Of a stretch of 64,000 nucleotides of DNA, positions 17,471 through 26,247 are shown piece by piece. Location: contig NZ_NEUE01000252.1 in assembly GCF_002910905.1 (NCBI RefSeq), positions 1 to 64,000 on the forward strand. The letters are read 5' to 3'. The DNA is from Streptomyces sp. SM11 (GTDB lineage: Bacteria; Actinomycetota; Actinomycetes; Streptomycetales; Streptomycetaceae). Under the pieces are notes generated by a model. That model was given only the letters and a program-made list of their open reading frames with translations, was not told where the DNA came from and searched no databases. The position numbers were made by a program, and so were the translations under genes. Every line of letters starts with the position of its first letter. Positions within the stretch are counted from its first letter, which is position 1.

Positions 17471-17680
17471 CGCTTCCCTCCGCCCACGACGTGGCCCTGG
17501 CCACCGAACGCCGCACCGCGGCGAGGCTGTTGCTCGCCCACCCGCTGGTCACATCGGACGGCCCGCACGCCGACCTCTTTCCGCTGGTCCGCAGGCACGC
17601 CGACTGGCTGCGCGGCCGGTTCCAGCAAGTGCTCGGCTACCGGCTCCTGGTCGACAGCTCCTACGCCCGGCGCGGCAGCG
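17467..17680 (+). pseudogene. jetB: Wadjet type II JetB-like N-terminal fragment (TIGR02678/DUF2398)
   Basis: The ATG overlaps the jetA stop. The first ~70 residues (E-R-R-T-A-A-R-L-L-L-A-H-P-L-V-T, L-V-R-R-H-A-D-W-L, F-Q-Q-V-L-G-Y-R-L-L-V-D) are the standard beginning of DUF2398 proteins. Similarity stops abruptly at about 17675. The sequence then continues in another frame as the C-terminal part of a jetD gene. The rest of jetB (several hundred residues) is missing, so this is one side of a deletion junction. Confidence 0.78.
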
Positions 17681-18617
17681 TGTCTGGGCCTCGCTCGCCT
17701 CATCCCTCGACGCGTCGCCACTGGCCGGGCTGGAGTGGACGGGGCAGTGGTCGGATGTGCTGCGCCGCACCGGCGTCCCGAAAGGCGTGACGCCCGAAGC
17801 AGCGGTACGGACGCTTCAGCAGGCAGTCCAGGTACTCGGCGAGCTGCTCGACCCGGAACGTACCGACGCGCGGGGCCGCGGCGAGCTGGCCGCATCGGCG
17901 ACGGGTTCGGCGCACGGGCTGGACGACGGTTCCTGGCTCGCCCGCCTCGTCCAGCGCGGCATCGCCCTGGCCCACGGCACGGACCTTCCCGGCGACGCGG
18001 CCGGCCGGCGGGCACTGTGGCGGCTGGTCTCGGTCACACCGGACGAGGTCTCCAGCACCGTGCTGACGTACGGCCTCCGGCCCCACGGCGAGGACTGGCG
18101 CGCGAGGTCACTGCGGGAGCGGGCCGATCACCGTGCGGAGACCCACCTGACATCCCGGGACCTGCTCGACGCGCGGCTTCACCTGCCCGCCGGAACCACC
18201 GTCCACATCTGTGAGAATCCACGTGTGGTGGAGGCCGCAGCGGAGGCAGGCTGTTCGCACCCCCTGATCTGTACCTCCGGCAGCGCAGCGACCGTGGTCC
18301 TCACCCTTCTGGACGTTCTCGCAGCCGCGGACTGCCACTTCGCCTACCACGGCGACTTCGACTGGCCGGGCATCGCTCTGGCGAACCGGATCGTGCGCCG
18401 TTACGGAACCCGGCCTTGGCGCATGGGCGCCGACGACTACGAGCACCTGGCCACTCGCAACCAGGCCGGGGGAATCCCCCAGCTGCCGCTGGCCGGGCAG
18501 CCCATCAGCGCCATCTGGGACGCGGGGCTCGCCCCTGCCATGACAGCACTCGGGGTGGCGCTCCATGAGGAGGCGACGTTTGACCTGCTGGTGGACGATC
18601 TGTCGGGCGCCCCGTAG
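17673..18617 (+). pseudogene. jetD: Wadjet type II JetD-like C-terminal fragment (TIGR02679/DUF2399, Toprim)
   Basis: Reading from 17673 gives R-Q-R-V-W-A-S-L-A-S and the DUF2399 core to the TAG at 18617. Segments include S-V-T-P-D-E-V-S-S-T-V-L, V-H-I-C-E-N-P-R-V-V-E-A (the Toprim Glu), and F-A-Y-H-G-D-F-D-W-P-G-I (the Toprim D-X-D). JetD is the nuclease/topoisomerase-like subunit that cuts trapped plasmids. The catalytic part looks intact, but the N-terminal ~100-150 residues are lost at the junction with jetB. A GTG at 17757 could in principle start a 286-residue product. There is no jetC (SMC-like ATPase) anywhere between, so the operon has lost an estimated several kilobases. Confidence 0.8.
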
Positions 18618-18925
18618 GGGAGCCGGAGTGGCCGGCCCGGCCCGGTCCCGCTCGCCCTGCCGATTCCTGGGGCCGTTCGGAGCCGACCGCGGAATCCGGC
18701 GCCCGGGGCGCCGGCCGGCGCAACGAGAATCCCTGGGACTGGCCGGTGGGGGCCGCCAACGATCCTTGGCGAGAACGTCCGTCAGCCGCCCGCCGGCCGG
18801 CCGGCGTGGCGTCCGGCGCGGGCAACCGCGGACTCCGCGGTCCGGCGTCGCCGGTCCCGCTGCGGGAGCAGCTTGGCTGTCGCCGGTTGCCAGGGGCGGA
18901 AGCGGTTCCGCGGCGGCCTGCGCGC
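18618..18925. other. Intergenic region, no gene seen
   Basis: 308 bp between the jetD remnant and the convergent tyrosinase gene. The region is very GC-rich with short repeats of CCGGC. I see no supported coding sequence and no clear terminator. Confidence 0.5.
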
Positions 18926-19753
18926 TCAGGCCGCCGTGTCGTAGGTGTAGTGCGGGGTGTGGTCGAGCATGTCGGCCGGCGTCACGTCGTTCCACGGGCG
19001 CATGGTGTCGCGCAGAGCCACCACGTCGGTGGTGCCCGTGGCCGGGAGGTAGGGCGAGTTCGGGTGGCGCGCCTGCCAGTCGGCCCACAGCTTGTCGATG
19101 TACGCGTGGTGCAGCCAGAACACCGGGTCGTTGGGTGAGACTCCGGTGGCCATCTGGCCGCCGACCCACACATGTACCCGGTTGTGCAGATTGACGCCGC
19201 GCCAGCCCTCGACATGGTTGCGGAAGCCGTTCGACGCGCTGTTCCACGGCGCGGTGTCGTACGTGCTCATGGCGAGCACGGAGTCGACCTCGGCCCGGGT
19301 CGGCAGCTGCCGGCCACTGGCTCCGAGGTCGCGGCGGAGATAGTCGCGGCCGTCCACACGTACGGTGACGGGCCAGCTGCCCGCGGCCGACGCGAACGGT
19401 CCGGTCATCACTTGGCCGTCTCTGCTCCGCCCGGTGCCGCCAAGGAAGTCGTCCGCCCAGAGCGAGGACGCGACGGTGCGGTCGGCGGCCCAGTCCCAGT
19501 ACGGCAGCGCCACGGACGCGTCCACGGACTGTAGTGCCCGCTCGAACTGTATGAGGAATCTACGGTGCCACGGCAGGAACGACGGCGAACGGTGGCCGAC
19601 CCGCTCACCGTTGTCCGTGTCGCTCATGATGAAGGCGTTGTGCGTGGTGACGAACGTGTCGTAGCGGCCGCTGCGCTTGAGCTCCAGCAGGGCGTCGACG
19701 AAACGCTTCTTCTCGGTGGCGGTGAGGTTCGCCTGGTTCTTGCGTACGGTCAT
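18926..19753 (-). CDS. melC2: Tyrosinase
   Basis: The 275-residue protein matches Streptomyces MelC2 in length and layout. Copper site A is formed by His38, His54 and His63 (T-H-N-A-F, V-G-H-R-S-P-S-F-L-P-W-H-R-R-F). Copper site B is His190, His194 and His216 (L-H-N-R-V-H-V-W, V-F-W-L-H-H-A-Y-I-D). It hydroxylates monophenols and oxidises o-diphenols to quinones, the first steps of melanin synthesis. It has no signal peptide and is exported with its partner. melC1 lies immediately upstream with a 16-bp gap, so the two form one operon. All catalytic residues are present and the gene looks intact. Confidence 0.97.
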   Translation of the reverse strand: MTVRKNQANLTATEKKRFVDALLELKRSGRYDTFVTTHNAFIMSDTDNGERVGHRSPSFLPWHRRFLIQFERALQSVDASVALPYWDWAADRTVASSLWADDFLGGTGRSRDGQVMTGPFASAAGSWPVTVRVDGRDYLRRDLGASGRQLPTRAEVDSVLAMSTYDTAPWNSASNGFRNHVEGWRGVNLHNRVHVWVGGQMATGVSPNDPVFWLHHAYIDKLWADWQARHPNSPYLPATGTTDVVALRDTMRPWNDVTPADMLDHTPHYTYDTAA

Positions 19754-19769
19754 GGCTGGCGCTCCGGAT

Positions 19770-20162
19770 TCAGGCGAGGGCGAGAGGGACGAGGGTGGCG
19801 CCCTGAAGCTCCACGACGGCGGCGCGGGCCACGGCGAGCGGGGTGGCGAAGGTCTCGTAGTGGTTGACGACGCTGATCCAGGTGCCGTCCGCGTTGCGCA
19901 TCACATGCAGCTCATCGCCGTCGATGTGCACCTGGTAGCCGCTGCCGTGGTCGTGGTGTCCGCCGTGGTGGGAGGGTGCTCCCTGTATGCGGCGGCCCCG
20001 GTGCACCTCGTCGAAGGCGGCGGGTTCGGCGGCTGCTGCCCGAGGCGCGGAGGTGGCGGAGGTGTCGGAAGGGCCGGCGGCGCTGGCCACCCCGGCGACG
20101 GCGAGTCCGGCGAGGGCGCCGGCGGAGGCGCCCAGCGCGTGCCGACGGGTGATTCTGGACAT
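19770..20162 (-). CDS. melC1: Tyrosinase co-factor / copper chaperone MelC1
   Basis: The 130-residue protein begins with a Tat signal ([10 protein letters not shown], then an Ala/Gly-rich hydrophobic stretch ending V-A-S-A-A). The mature part has a His-rich loop ([10 protein letters not shown]) and the MelC1 core [13 protein letters not shown] with H-Y-E-T-F near the end. The caddie-protein Tyr that enters the tyrosinase active site is probably in this segment. MelC1 delivers copper to apo-tyrosinase and carries it through the Tat pathway. It is the first gene of the melC operon. Confidence 0.95.
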   Translation of the reverse strand: MSRITRRHALGASAGALAGLAVAGVASAAGPSDTSATSAPRAAAAEPAAFDEVHRGRRIQGAPSHHGGHHDHGSGYQVHIDGDELHVMRNADGTWISVVNHYETFATPLAVARAAVVELQGATLVPLALA

Positions 20163-20515
20163 GGGTGTTCCCCCAGGTGTGACGGTGGTCGATGAGCGGT
20201 CCGATGGTCGGGCGGACCGCTGCAGCCATGCCTACAGGGAGGGACGCGGCGGGAGAAAGTGGTTGGCCGCGATGCGGACATGTCGGCTTACCTGGTGGAG
20301 AGTTGAACAAAGTTGATCTTGCGGTGCGGCGGGCCGCGGGGGGCGGTCCGCGTAAATCTTGCACCTGATGTGCCCATCGCGTGAAGGATCTCCGGCGGAG
20401 GAGGAAGAGTTGTGCGCGTCCTCACACGTGAAACCTGTCCGAAATCGATGCGCGCGCTCGGCGGGCCTTGACCTCGAATCCTGGGCACGGGTCATGCGGC
20501 TGGTGCCGGCGTAGT
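20163..20515. other. melC upstream region
   Basis: About 350 bp upstream of melC1. An AT-richer patch (20280-20310 and 20350-20420) probably holds the melC promoter on the minus strand, but no consensus boxes can be claimed. No gene is supported. Confidence 0.4.
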
Positions 20516-20680
20516 CGGTGTGCAGGTGGAAGTCACGAGGTCCGCGCGCAGGTGACCGGCGATCGCCCGGCCGGCCGGACGGCGCGATGCGAGGTCGATG
20601 ACGGTCGCGGGACAGCAGAACCTCCCGCCGTCGACGGGCAGGCAGGCGTTGTCGCCGACGTACTTCGTGTCCGGCCTCCG
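20516..20680 (-). pseudogene. IS3-family transposase (integrase catalytic domain) relic
   Basis: On the minus strand the frame reads K-Y-V-G-D-N-A-C-L-P-V-D-G-G, then A-T-V-I-D-L-A-S-R-R-P-A-G-R-A-I and A-G-H-L-R-A-D-L-V. This aligns with the rve core of IS3 transposases (pattern W-V-G-D-I-T-Y-I-P ... A-T-V-I-D-L-X-S-R-R-V-V-G-W). Flanking transposase sequence is absent or degraded. It is an old scar between melC and the two-component genes. Confidence 0.55.
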
Positions 20681-20816
20681 GGCGCTCCACCACCGTGCCG
20701 CCTCGTACGAACCCGAGGCCGTGGCCTCCACCGCACGTACGTGCGTCGGCCCGGCGACGCGACCGTGGTGGTTGAGGACGTCGGGCACATGTACGGAACT
20801 CCGGTGAGCGCCGGGC

Positions 20817-21473
20817 TCAGAGATCGTCCACGTCGACGAGCCCGTCCTGGACAGCCCGGGCCACCAGGCTCGCCTTGGTCCGCGCGGGGCGGCCGACGTT
20901 CGCGTACTTGATCCGCACCCGGTCCAGATACGAGTTGACCGTCCGTACGGAGATGCCGAGACGCTGCGCGACCAACTCCTTCGACTCCGACTGGAACCAC
21001 TCGATGAGCACGTCCTCCTCGCGCGTGGAGAGCTGCGGGCGGTCGGCGCGGGCGTTCGCGCCCAGCGCGCCGGCCAGCGCGGGCGGCATGTAGGGCCGCT
21101 CATCGGCTGCTGCCAGTGTCGCCTCGACCAGGTGCTCCTGGCCCTCGTTCTTGGTCAGGAAGGTCGCGGCTCCGAGGTCGAGGCAGGTGAGCGCGGTCTT
21201 CTCGTCGTCCCGCATCGAGTAGACGACCACCTGCCGCCCGGCGTCGACAAGTCCCCGGAGGCTGCTGAAGGCCGGGCCGGATTCGCCCAGTTGAAGGTCC
21301 AGGACGACCACGTCGGCCGTATTGCCCGGAGCGTTCCAGGCTTCCCGTACGGTGGCCCCCGCCGCGACCACGGTGATGCGCCGCGGTGACGCGCTGAACC
21401 ACATCTCCACGCCCGTGAGGATGGCGGGATGATCGTCGATGACGACCACGCTGACCGGTGTGTCGTTACTCAT
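20817..21473 (-). CDS. NarL/FixJ-family response regulator
   Basis: 218 residues with an N-terminal receiver domain and a C-terminal LuxR-type HTH. The receiver has V-V-I-D-D-H-P near the start, phospho-acceptor Asp59 in V-V-V-L-D-L-Q-L-G, and a Lys in F-L-T-K-N-E-G. The HTH, residues ~150-210, has L-S-T-R-E-E-D-V-L, A-Q-R-L-G-I-S-V-R-T-V-N-S-Y and a basic end. Its ATG overlaps the stop of the sensor-kinase gene by four bases, so the two form a translationally coupled two-component pair. The signal and target genes cannot be read from sequence; the divergent secreted lipase is one candidate target. Confidence 0.93.
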   Translation of the reverse strand: MSNDTPVSVVVIDDHPAILTGVEMWFSASPRRITVVAAGATVREAWNAPGNTADVVVLDLQLGESGPAFSSLRGLVDAGRQVVVYSMRDDEKTALTCLDLGAATFLTKNEGQEHLVEATLAAADERPYMPPALAGALGANARADRPQLSTREEDVLIEWFQSESKELVAQRLGISVRTVNSYLDRVRIKYANVGRPARTKASLVARAVQDGLVDVDDL

Positions 21474-23839
21474 GGCAGGTCAACTCCTGATGACGCCGAT
21501 CTGCTCCAACTCGCTTCTGCCCACGTACTTTCACCGCGCCTAGTTCTTACCACGGATACCTTCGCGTCAGTGGCGCGGCCGTGCGACGGGGCAGCCGCTC
21601 CCACGGGGCGGTCGTCGGCGCAGTCCACCCCCACGACGCTGACCCGGACGGCGCGGGGGGTCCACACGACCGTCACCCGCGCGGCCGAGCGGGTACGGCC
21701 CAGCGTCACCGCCACCGGGTCGATCAGCTCCCTGCGTACCTCCACAGGCACCTCCCCCGACTGGCCGCGCACGGCCAGGCTCACCGACACTCCCTGGTGT
21801 TCGGCCACCTCGACGCATGCCCGCAACTCGTTCAGCAACGGGTCGGAGACGGCATCGCCCTCGGCGAACAGGCGGCGCATACGGGCGCCCTCGACGCCGC
21901 ACCGCAGCCTGACCTCCTCGTCGTGCGGACTCAGTACGCCGTGGCCGAGGCCCACCAGCAGGGGCACTGTCGTTGCCGTCAGCGCACGGTAGCGCTCCTT
22001 GTGATCACTCTGCAGATGCTCGTGGATACGTTCCCGGGTGCGCAGTTCCTCCTCCCGCGCGGCCGCCGACCCCGCTGCCGGGGCCGTGCCGTGGAACAGC
22101 TGCGTCATCAGGACACCGACGGAGAGCTGGAGTCCACAGCTGCCTATCGTGGCGATCCCCAGGACGGCTGACTCGGCCGCGGTCGGCGCCCAGGACCAGG
22201 CCACAGCGCTCGCGTTGATCCCTATGTGCGCTCCGAGGAAAGCCGCGTACACCCTGACCCGCAGGTCTGCCAGCAGGAACAACGCATGCCAGCCGACCAC
22301 TCCGAACGCCCAGTCCGCCGCACCCGTCGACTGCTCCGGCGGGAGCGTGTACGCGCTCACCGCCGAAACGGCCAGCACCGAACCCAGGCTCCACCCGCGC
22401 ACCCCCGGCGGGATCCGCCTACCACGCAGCAGATGGGCACCCCCGATCACCGCGACGGCGACGAGGCAGACGAAGGCGGCCGTCTGCGCCCACGCGGGGT
22501 GGTACACGTCCTGGTGGGCCACGAGTCGGCGCAGCGAGATGGTGAACTGCCACACCAGGCTGATCAGCAGCACGACCAGCTGGGAACCGTAAAGGAGCTG
22601 TCCGCGGATGAAGCGGACCGCGGCCGTGTGCTGCGCTCGGGCGCGGGGCTGGCACGGTACTCCCGTGGCCTGCGCCCCGTCCCCTGCCTGGGGCACCCGG
22701 CCCCGGTCGTGCCAGCGCCACCGCACGCGGGCCCCGGCCCCCGGACGCGAGGTGATGGAAGCAGTGCCTCCGGCCGCGCGCATCCTGCCGATGATGGAAC
22801 CGGAGATGCCCCGGCGCCGTGCCGGAACGGATTCCGGGTCGAAGCCCTCTCCCGCGTCCGACAGTTCGACGACGACGACGTTCCCCTCTCTCCACGCTCG
22901 CAGTTCCGCTTCCCGCACCCCGGCATGGCGTGCCACATTGGTGACGGCCTCCCGGACGCCGCTGAATATCGCGAGCCCCGGGCCGGAAGGAATCGCGAGC
23001 GGGCCTTCGATGTGCGTCGTGAGCCGCACCCTGGCTTCTCCCTCGCCCTCGGGCACACAGCCGAGAAGCGCCGCGAGGTCGACGCTCCCTGTCTCGAATC
23101 CGGGCATGGCGGACAGTGCTTCCAGATCCTGCCTGGCACGTGGAGGCAGCCACGACCAGTCCCTGCTGTCGCCCTGGGAGACCATCAGCAGTGTCGCGCT
23201 CGCCGTGTCGTGCAAGGTCGCCAGGTACTCGCGCTCGGTAGCCCGCCGCGCCGCGGCGACATCGGCCTCCCGGCGCAGGGCCGCCCGCACCGCGGCTGAC
23301 CGGTCAGCCGCCCTGGCCCGTGCCCGGACGATGAGGTAAGCCGCCCTCGACAGGCCCACCTGGACCACCATGCGCAACAGGGACACCACATCGGGGTCCT
23401 GCGCAGGCGAGGAGAGGAGGTCACCCAGCACGCAGGCGACAGCTCCCGCCCCGGCCAGGGCAGCCCCGGCCACCGGACGCGTCGCCCACTCGAACTGGAA
23501 AGCGACGACGCTGATGCCGACGGCCACCTCCACCATCGCATTCGCGCCCTCACCACCGAGGACCGGCTGAGACAGCCCCATCAACATCACCACTGCCGCG
23601 TCCAAGGTCCAGAGCAGGGCGAGCGGGAGCGGACGGCGCAGCGACCAGAGACGCACACCGCAGGCGAGGACGGCCGGCACCAGCAGCGACAGGGCCCAGG
23701 ACACCTTCGCGGCATCCGCCTGGACGAGGCCCAGCGCACCGCACAGACAGACCACGGTGGACCGGAGCCACACCCCGTACCGCTCGACGGTGCGGTCGAC
23801 CAGTCGCTCGCTGTTCCCCTCGTTCCCCCCAAGCCGCAT
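21470..23839 (-). CDS. Two-module membrane sensor histidine kinase
   Basis: The preferred start is ATG 23839 (M-R-L-G-G-N-E-G-N), giving 789 residues; the ribosome site is weak. Module 1 has about four to five membrane helices (residues 25-165), a dimerisation/phospho-acceptor helix with L-A-T-L-H-D-T-A-S-A-T (His210), and a HATPase domain with N-box E-A-V-T-N-V-A-R-H-A (~300) and G-box D-A-G-E-G-F-D (~328). Module 2 starts near residue 410 with a second set of five to six membrane helices (415-580). It ends in a degenerate kinase-like region in which neither a clear phospho-His motif nor an N-box is visible. A fusion of an active NarX/DesK-type kinase with a second, probably pseudo-kinase sensor is the simplest reading. 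It is coupled to the response regulator downstream. Confidence 0.85.
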   Translation of the reverse strand: MRLGGNEGNSERLVDRTVERYGVWLRSTVVCLCGALGLVQADAAKVSWALSLLVPAVLACGVRLWSLRRPLPLALLWTLDAAVVMLMGLSQPVLGGEGANAMVEVAVGISVVAFQFEWATRPVAGAALAGAGAVACVLGDLLSSPAQDPDVVSLLRMVVQVGLSRAAYLIVRARARAADRSAAVRAALRREADVAAARRATEREYLATLHDTASATLLMVSQGDSRDWSWLPPRARQDLEALSAMPGFETGSVDLAALLGCVPEGEGEARVRLTTHIEGPLAIPSGPGLAIFSGVREAVTNVARHAGVREAELRAWREGNVVVVELSDAGEGFDPESVPARRRGISGSIIGRMRAAGGTASITSRPGAGARVRWRWHDRGRVPQAGDGAQATGVPCQPRARAQHTAAVRFIRGQLLYGSQLVVLLISLVWQFTISLRRLVAHQDVYHPAWAQTAAFVCLVAVAVIGGAHLLRGRRIPPGVRGWSLGSVLAVSAVSAYTLPPEQSTGAADWAFGVVGWHALFLLADLRVRVYAAFLGAHIGINASAVAWSWAPTAAESAVLGIATIGSCGLQLSVGVLMTQLFHGTAPAAGSAAAREEELRTRERIHEHLQSDHKERYRALTATTVPLLVGLGHGVLSPHDEEVRLRCGVEGARMRRLFAEGDAVSDPLLNELRACVEVAEHQGVSVSLAVRGQSGEVPVEVRRELIDPVAVTLGRTRSAARVTVVWTPRAVRVSVVGVDCADDRPVGAAAPSHGRATDAKVSVVRTRRGESTWAEASWSRSASSGVDLP

Positions 23840-23969
23840 GGGGGCGAGATTAGTTGACGGGCGAACGAGCGTGACCGAATGCGGGGTGAACAACCGGCAC
23901 ACCCCGCGACCGGGCCGGGCTAATGTGCCCGTCGAGAACACACTCAAAGACGGGGAAACGGGAAATTTC

Positions 23970-24842
23970 ATGCAGAAAACTCAGAGACGGCTCACGCTGC
24001 TTCTCGCCGCAGCGCTGGCGACTGTCCTCACCATGCTCACCGTCGCGCCGGCCAGCGCGGCGGGCAAGCCGGCCCGGTCGAACGGGAAGAGCAACCGGGT
24101 CATCTTCGTTCACGGGCACTCCCCGTTCGGCAAGCATGACTGCGCCAAGGTCTTCAGCACCGCCCGCAAGCATTTCACCAACAACGGGTGGAAGGGAAAC
24201 CTGCTCACCTTCGGCTACTACTCGAAGAACAAGAACTGCTCGTACAACGCCGGCGGCAGCCGTGACACGTCCATCAAGGATGTGGCCAAGAAATTCGCGA
24301 ACTACGTCTCCAAGCACTACACGAAGAAGAACAAGAAGGTCGACGTCGTAGCCCACTCCATGGGAGGCCTCGTCGTCCGTGCCGCTCTGCACTACACCCA
24401 TAAGCGCACCCCGGGATTCCCGACGAAGCTCTACATCGAGGACGTCGTGACGCTCGGCACCCCGCACGCCGGGATCACGAAGAGCAGGGTGACCCTCTGC
24501 GGAAACGCCCGGCAGTGCAAGGACATGAAGCCGGGCAGCAGCTTCCTCAAGGGCCTCCCGAGCAAGATGCCGAGCACCACCAGGAACGGCAACATGAGCA
24601 CCGACTGGACCACCGTCTCCTCGTACGACGACGGAACCGTCACCGAGACTTCCGGCATCGCCGGCACCGCGGACCACGAAGTCCAGTACAACGCCGGAAT
24701 CAACCACGGTGAACTCATCACCACCAGCTCCGGAAATCACAACGGCAGGATCAAGTACTCCACGAAGTGGACCAAGTGGCACAAGCGCATCTCGCCCGTG
24801 GGCCAGGCACGCCTGGCGGTGTACTGGCACGCCACGACCTGA
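23970..24842 (+). CDS. Secreted triacylglycerol lipase/esterase (alpha/beta hydrolase)
   Basis: ATG 23970 with GGGAAA upstream begins a 290-residue product with a Sec signal peptide (M-Q-K-T-Q-R-R, hydrophobic core, A-S-A-A-G). The mature enzyme has the oxyanion-hole motif F-V-H-G-H, the nucleophile elbow V-A-H-S-M-G-G (Ser130), a D-D-G loop and a late N-H-G-E-L that may hold the catalytic His. The layout is that of small bacterial lipases (LipA/EstA-like) with conserved cysteines (D-C-A-K, K-N-C-S, L-C-G-N-A, Q-C-K-D). It acts outside the cell on lipids or esters. It is divergent from the sensor kinase (130 bp) and followed by a terminator and another secreted esterase. Confidence 0.9.
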   Translation: MQKTQRRLTLLLAAALATVLTMLTVAPASAAGKPARSNGKSNRVIFVHGHSPFGKHDCAKVFSTARKHFTNNGWKGNLLTFGYYSKNKNCSYNAGGSRDTSIKDVAKKFANYVSKHYTKKNKKVDVVAHSMGGLVVRAALHYTHKRTPGFPTKLYIEDVVTLGTPHAGITKSRVTLCGNARQCKDMKPGSSFLKGLPSKMPSTTRNGNMSTDWTTVSSYDDGTVTETSGIAGTADHEVQYNAGINHGELITTSSGNHNGRIKYSTKWTKWHKRISPVGQARLAVYWHATT

Positions 24843-25302
24843 TATCCACGGAGACGCGGAGAAGCGAAGGGTGCGGTCGCCCCGTCGAGGGCGGCCGCAC
24901 CTTCGATGCGGATCCGGGATTCCGGCTCCAACAGCCGCGTCATCTCCTCGCCCAACGGCACTCCGGGAACGGGACGTCCCCCCGCGCACTCCTCTCGCTC
25001 CCGGCGCACTACGGGAGTTGAGCCGACCGGATGAACTTTCCGGCGCGCCGGGCGCCGGGCAGGGCCCTGCCGCACCACGAATCACACCCGAACGAGCCCG
25101 CCTGGACGCACCGAATTCTCACTGACTCGGCGGAAACAGCACAGAGTTGAGGGTTTACCTGCGCGCGGAGCACGGCCCACCGAACGGGCATTCGGTCATA
25201 CCAGACGACTTTCCGTACGGGCATTACCGGCGGGTGCCACGAACTGCTAGAAACTGCTTCGCTCCTCCCCCCATCCCCCCACGCCTCGAAGGACCGGCAA
25301 CC
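24843..25302. other. Intergenic region with terminator and esterase promoter
   Basis: 460 bp between the two secreted hydrolases. The first part carries the lipase terminator. The rest (25090-25250) is less GC-rich and probably holds the promoter of the SGNH esterase. An in-frame upstream extension of the esterase through this stretch has no coding character. Confidence 0.5.
24866..24904 (+). terminator. Lipase-gene terminator hairpin
   Basis: GAAGGGTGCGGTCGC pairs with GCGGCCGCACCTTC across a short loop, with one bulged G and one G-T pair. It starts 24 bp after the lipase stop. There is no T-run, as is common in Streptomyces. Confidence 0.65.
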
Positions 25303-26127
25303 ATGTCAGTACGAAGAATTCGGGCATCCGTGTCCGCTCTCGCGCTCGCCGCCGTGGCCGTACTCGGCATCGCCGGACCGGCTTCCGCGGCCGGCTCGGC
25401 CGACTCCACCGCCGCGGGCGGCTATGTCGCGCTCGGCGACTCCTACTCCTCGGGCGTCGGCGCCGGAAGCTACCTTCCCGACAGCGGCATCTGCCGGCGC
25501 AGCACCAACGCCTACCCGCATCTGTGGCAGGCCGCGAACTCCCCCGCCTCGTTCGACTTCGTCGCCTGCTCGGGGGCGACCACCTCGTCCGTGGCGAGCG
25601 GCCAGCTCGGTGTGCTCAGCTCGTCCACCTCACTGGTAAGCGTCACCGCCGGAGGCAATGACGTCGGGTTCGCCGACGTCATGCAGGACTGCGTGCTGTC
25701 GAGCGAGGCCACCTGCATCAACAGCGTGAACAACGCCATCGCGCGGATGAACAACTCCCTTCCCGGAAGCCTGGATTCGCTCTACGACACCATCCGGGCC
25801 CGCGCCCCGCAGGCCCAGGTCGTGGTCCTCGGCTACCCCCGCTTCTACCAGCTGTCCGGCAGCTGCGTCGCCGGGCTCACCGAGGCCGAACGGTCAGCGA
25901 TCAACAACGCGGCGGACGTGCTGAACGACGTCCTGGCCAAGCGGTCCGCAGACGCCGGATTCACCTTCTCCGGCGTGGTGGACGAATTCACCGGACACGA
26001 GCTGTGCTCGGGCGACGCCTGGCTCCACGGCGTCACGTTCCCGATCCACGACTCGTACCACCCCAAGGCAGCGGGGCAGTCGGGCGGCTATCTGCCCGCC
26101 TTCCGCTCCGCGGTGCAGAACACGTAG
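25303..26127 (+). CDS. Secreted SGNH/GDSL esterase
   Basis: ATG 25303 follows AAGGA by ten bases. The 274-residue protein has a signal peptide (residues 1-30, ending P-A-S-A-A-G). SGNH blocks follow: block I G-D-S-Y-S-S-G with nucleophile Ser47, the Gly of block II in S-G-A-T-T, block III G-G-N-D with the Asn, and block V S-Y-H-P-K-A-A-G with the catalytic His (Asp three residues before). Six cysteines suggest three disulfides, as in the Streptomyces scabies esterase and S. coelicolor lipases of this clan. It hydrolyses lipid or other esters outside the cell. Its stop codon is the first TAG inside a 9-bp tandem repeat. Confidence 0.93.
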   Translation: MSVRRIRASVSALALAAVAVLGIAGPASAAGSADSTAAGGYVALGDSYSSGVGAGSYLPDSGICRRSTNAYPHLWQAANSPASFDFVACSGATTSSVASGQLGVLSSSTSLVSVTAGGNDVGFADVMQDCVLSSEATCINSVNNAIARMNNSLPGSLDSLYDTIRARAPQAQVVVLGYPRFYQLSGSCVAGLTEAERSAINNAADVLNDVLAKRSADAGFTFSGVVDEFTGHELCSGDAWLHGVTFPIHDSYHPKAAGQSGGYLPAFRSAVQNT

Positions 26128-26236
26128 GCCACGTAGGCCACGTAGGCCACGTAGGCCACGTAGGCCACGTAGGCCACGTAGGCCACGTAGGCCACGTAGG
26201 CCACGTAGGCCACGTAGGCCACGTAGGCCACGTAGG
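26121..26236 (+). repeat. Tandem repeat, 9-bp unit CACGTAGGC, about 13 copies
   Basis: The array runs without a mismatch from 26121 to 26236 (12.9 copies). Each unit contains TAG in the frame of the upstream esterase, so the esterase stop and all later copies are stop codons in that frame. The other frame pair is open on the minus strand and encodes Gly-Leu-Arg repeats. The perfect copies imply recent expansion by slippage. Confidence 0.97.
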
Positions 26237-26247
26237 AAAGCATGCGG

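Noticed and set aside
14863-18015. 1050-residue open frame on the minus strand
   Set aside because: It lies opposite conserved caspase-helicase and Wadjet coding sequence, is Arg/Pro/Gly-rich and has no family signature. It is a high-GC antisense shadow.
26121-26236. CRISPR-like appearance of the repeat array
   Set aside because: Units are contiguous 9-mers without spacers and no cas genes are present.
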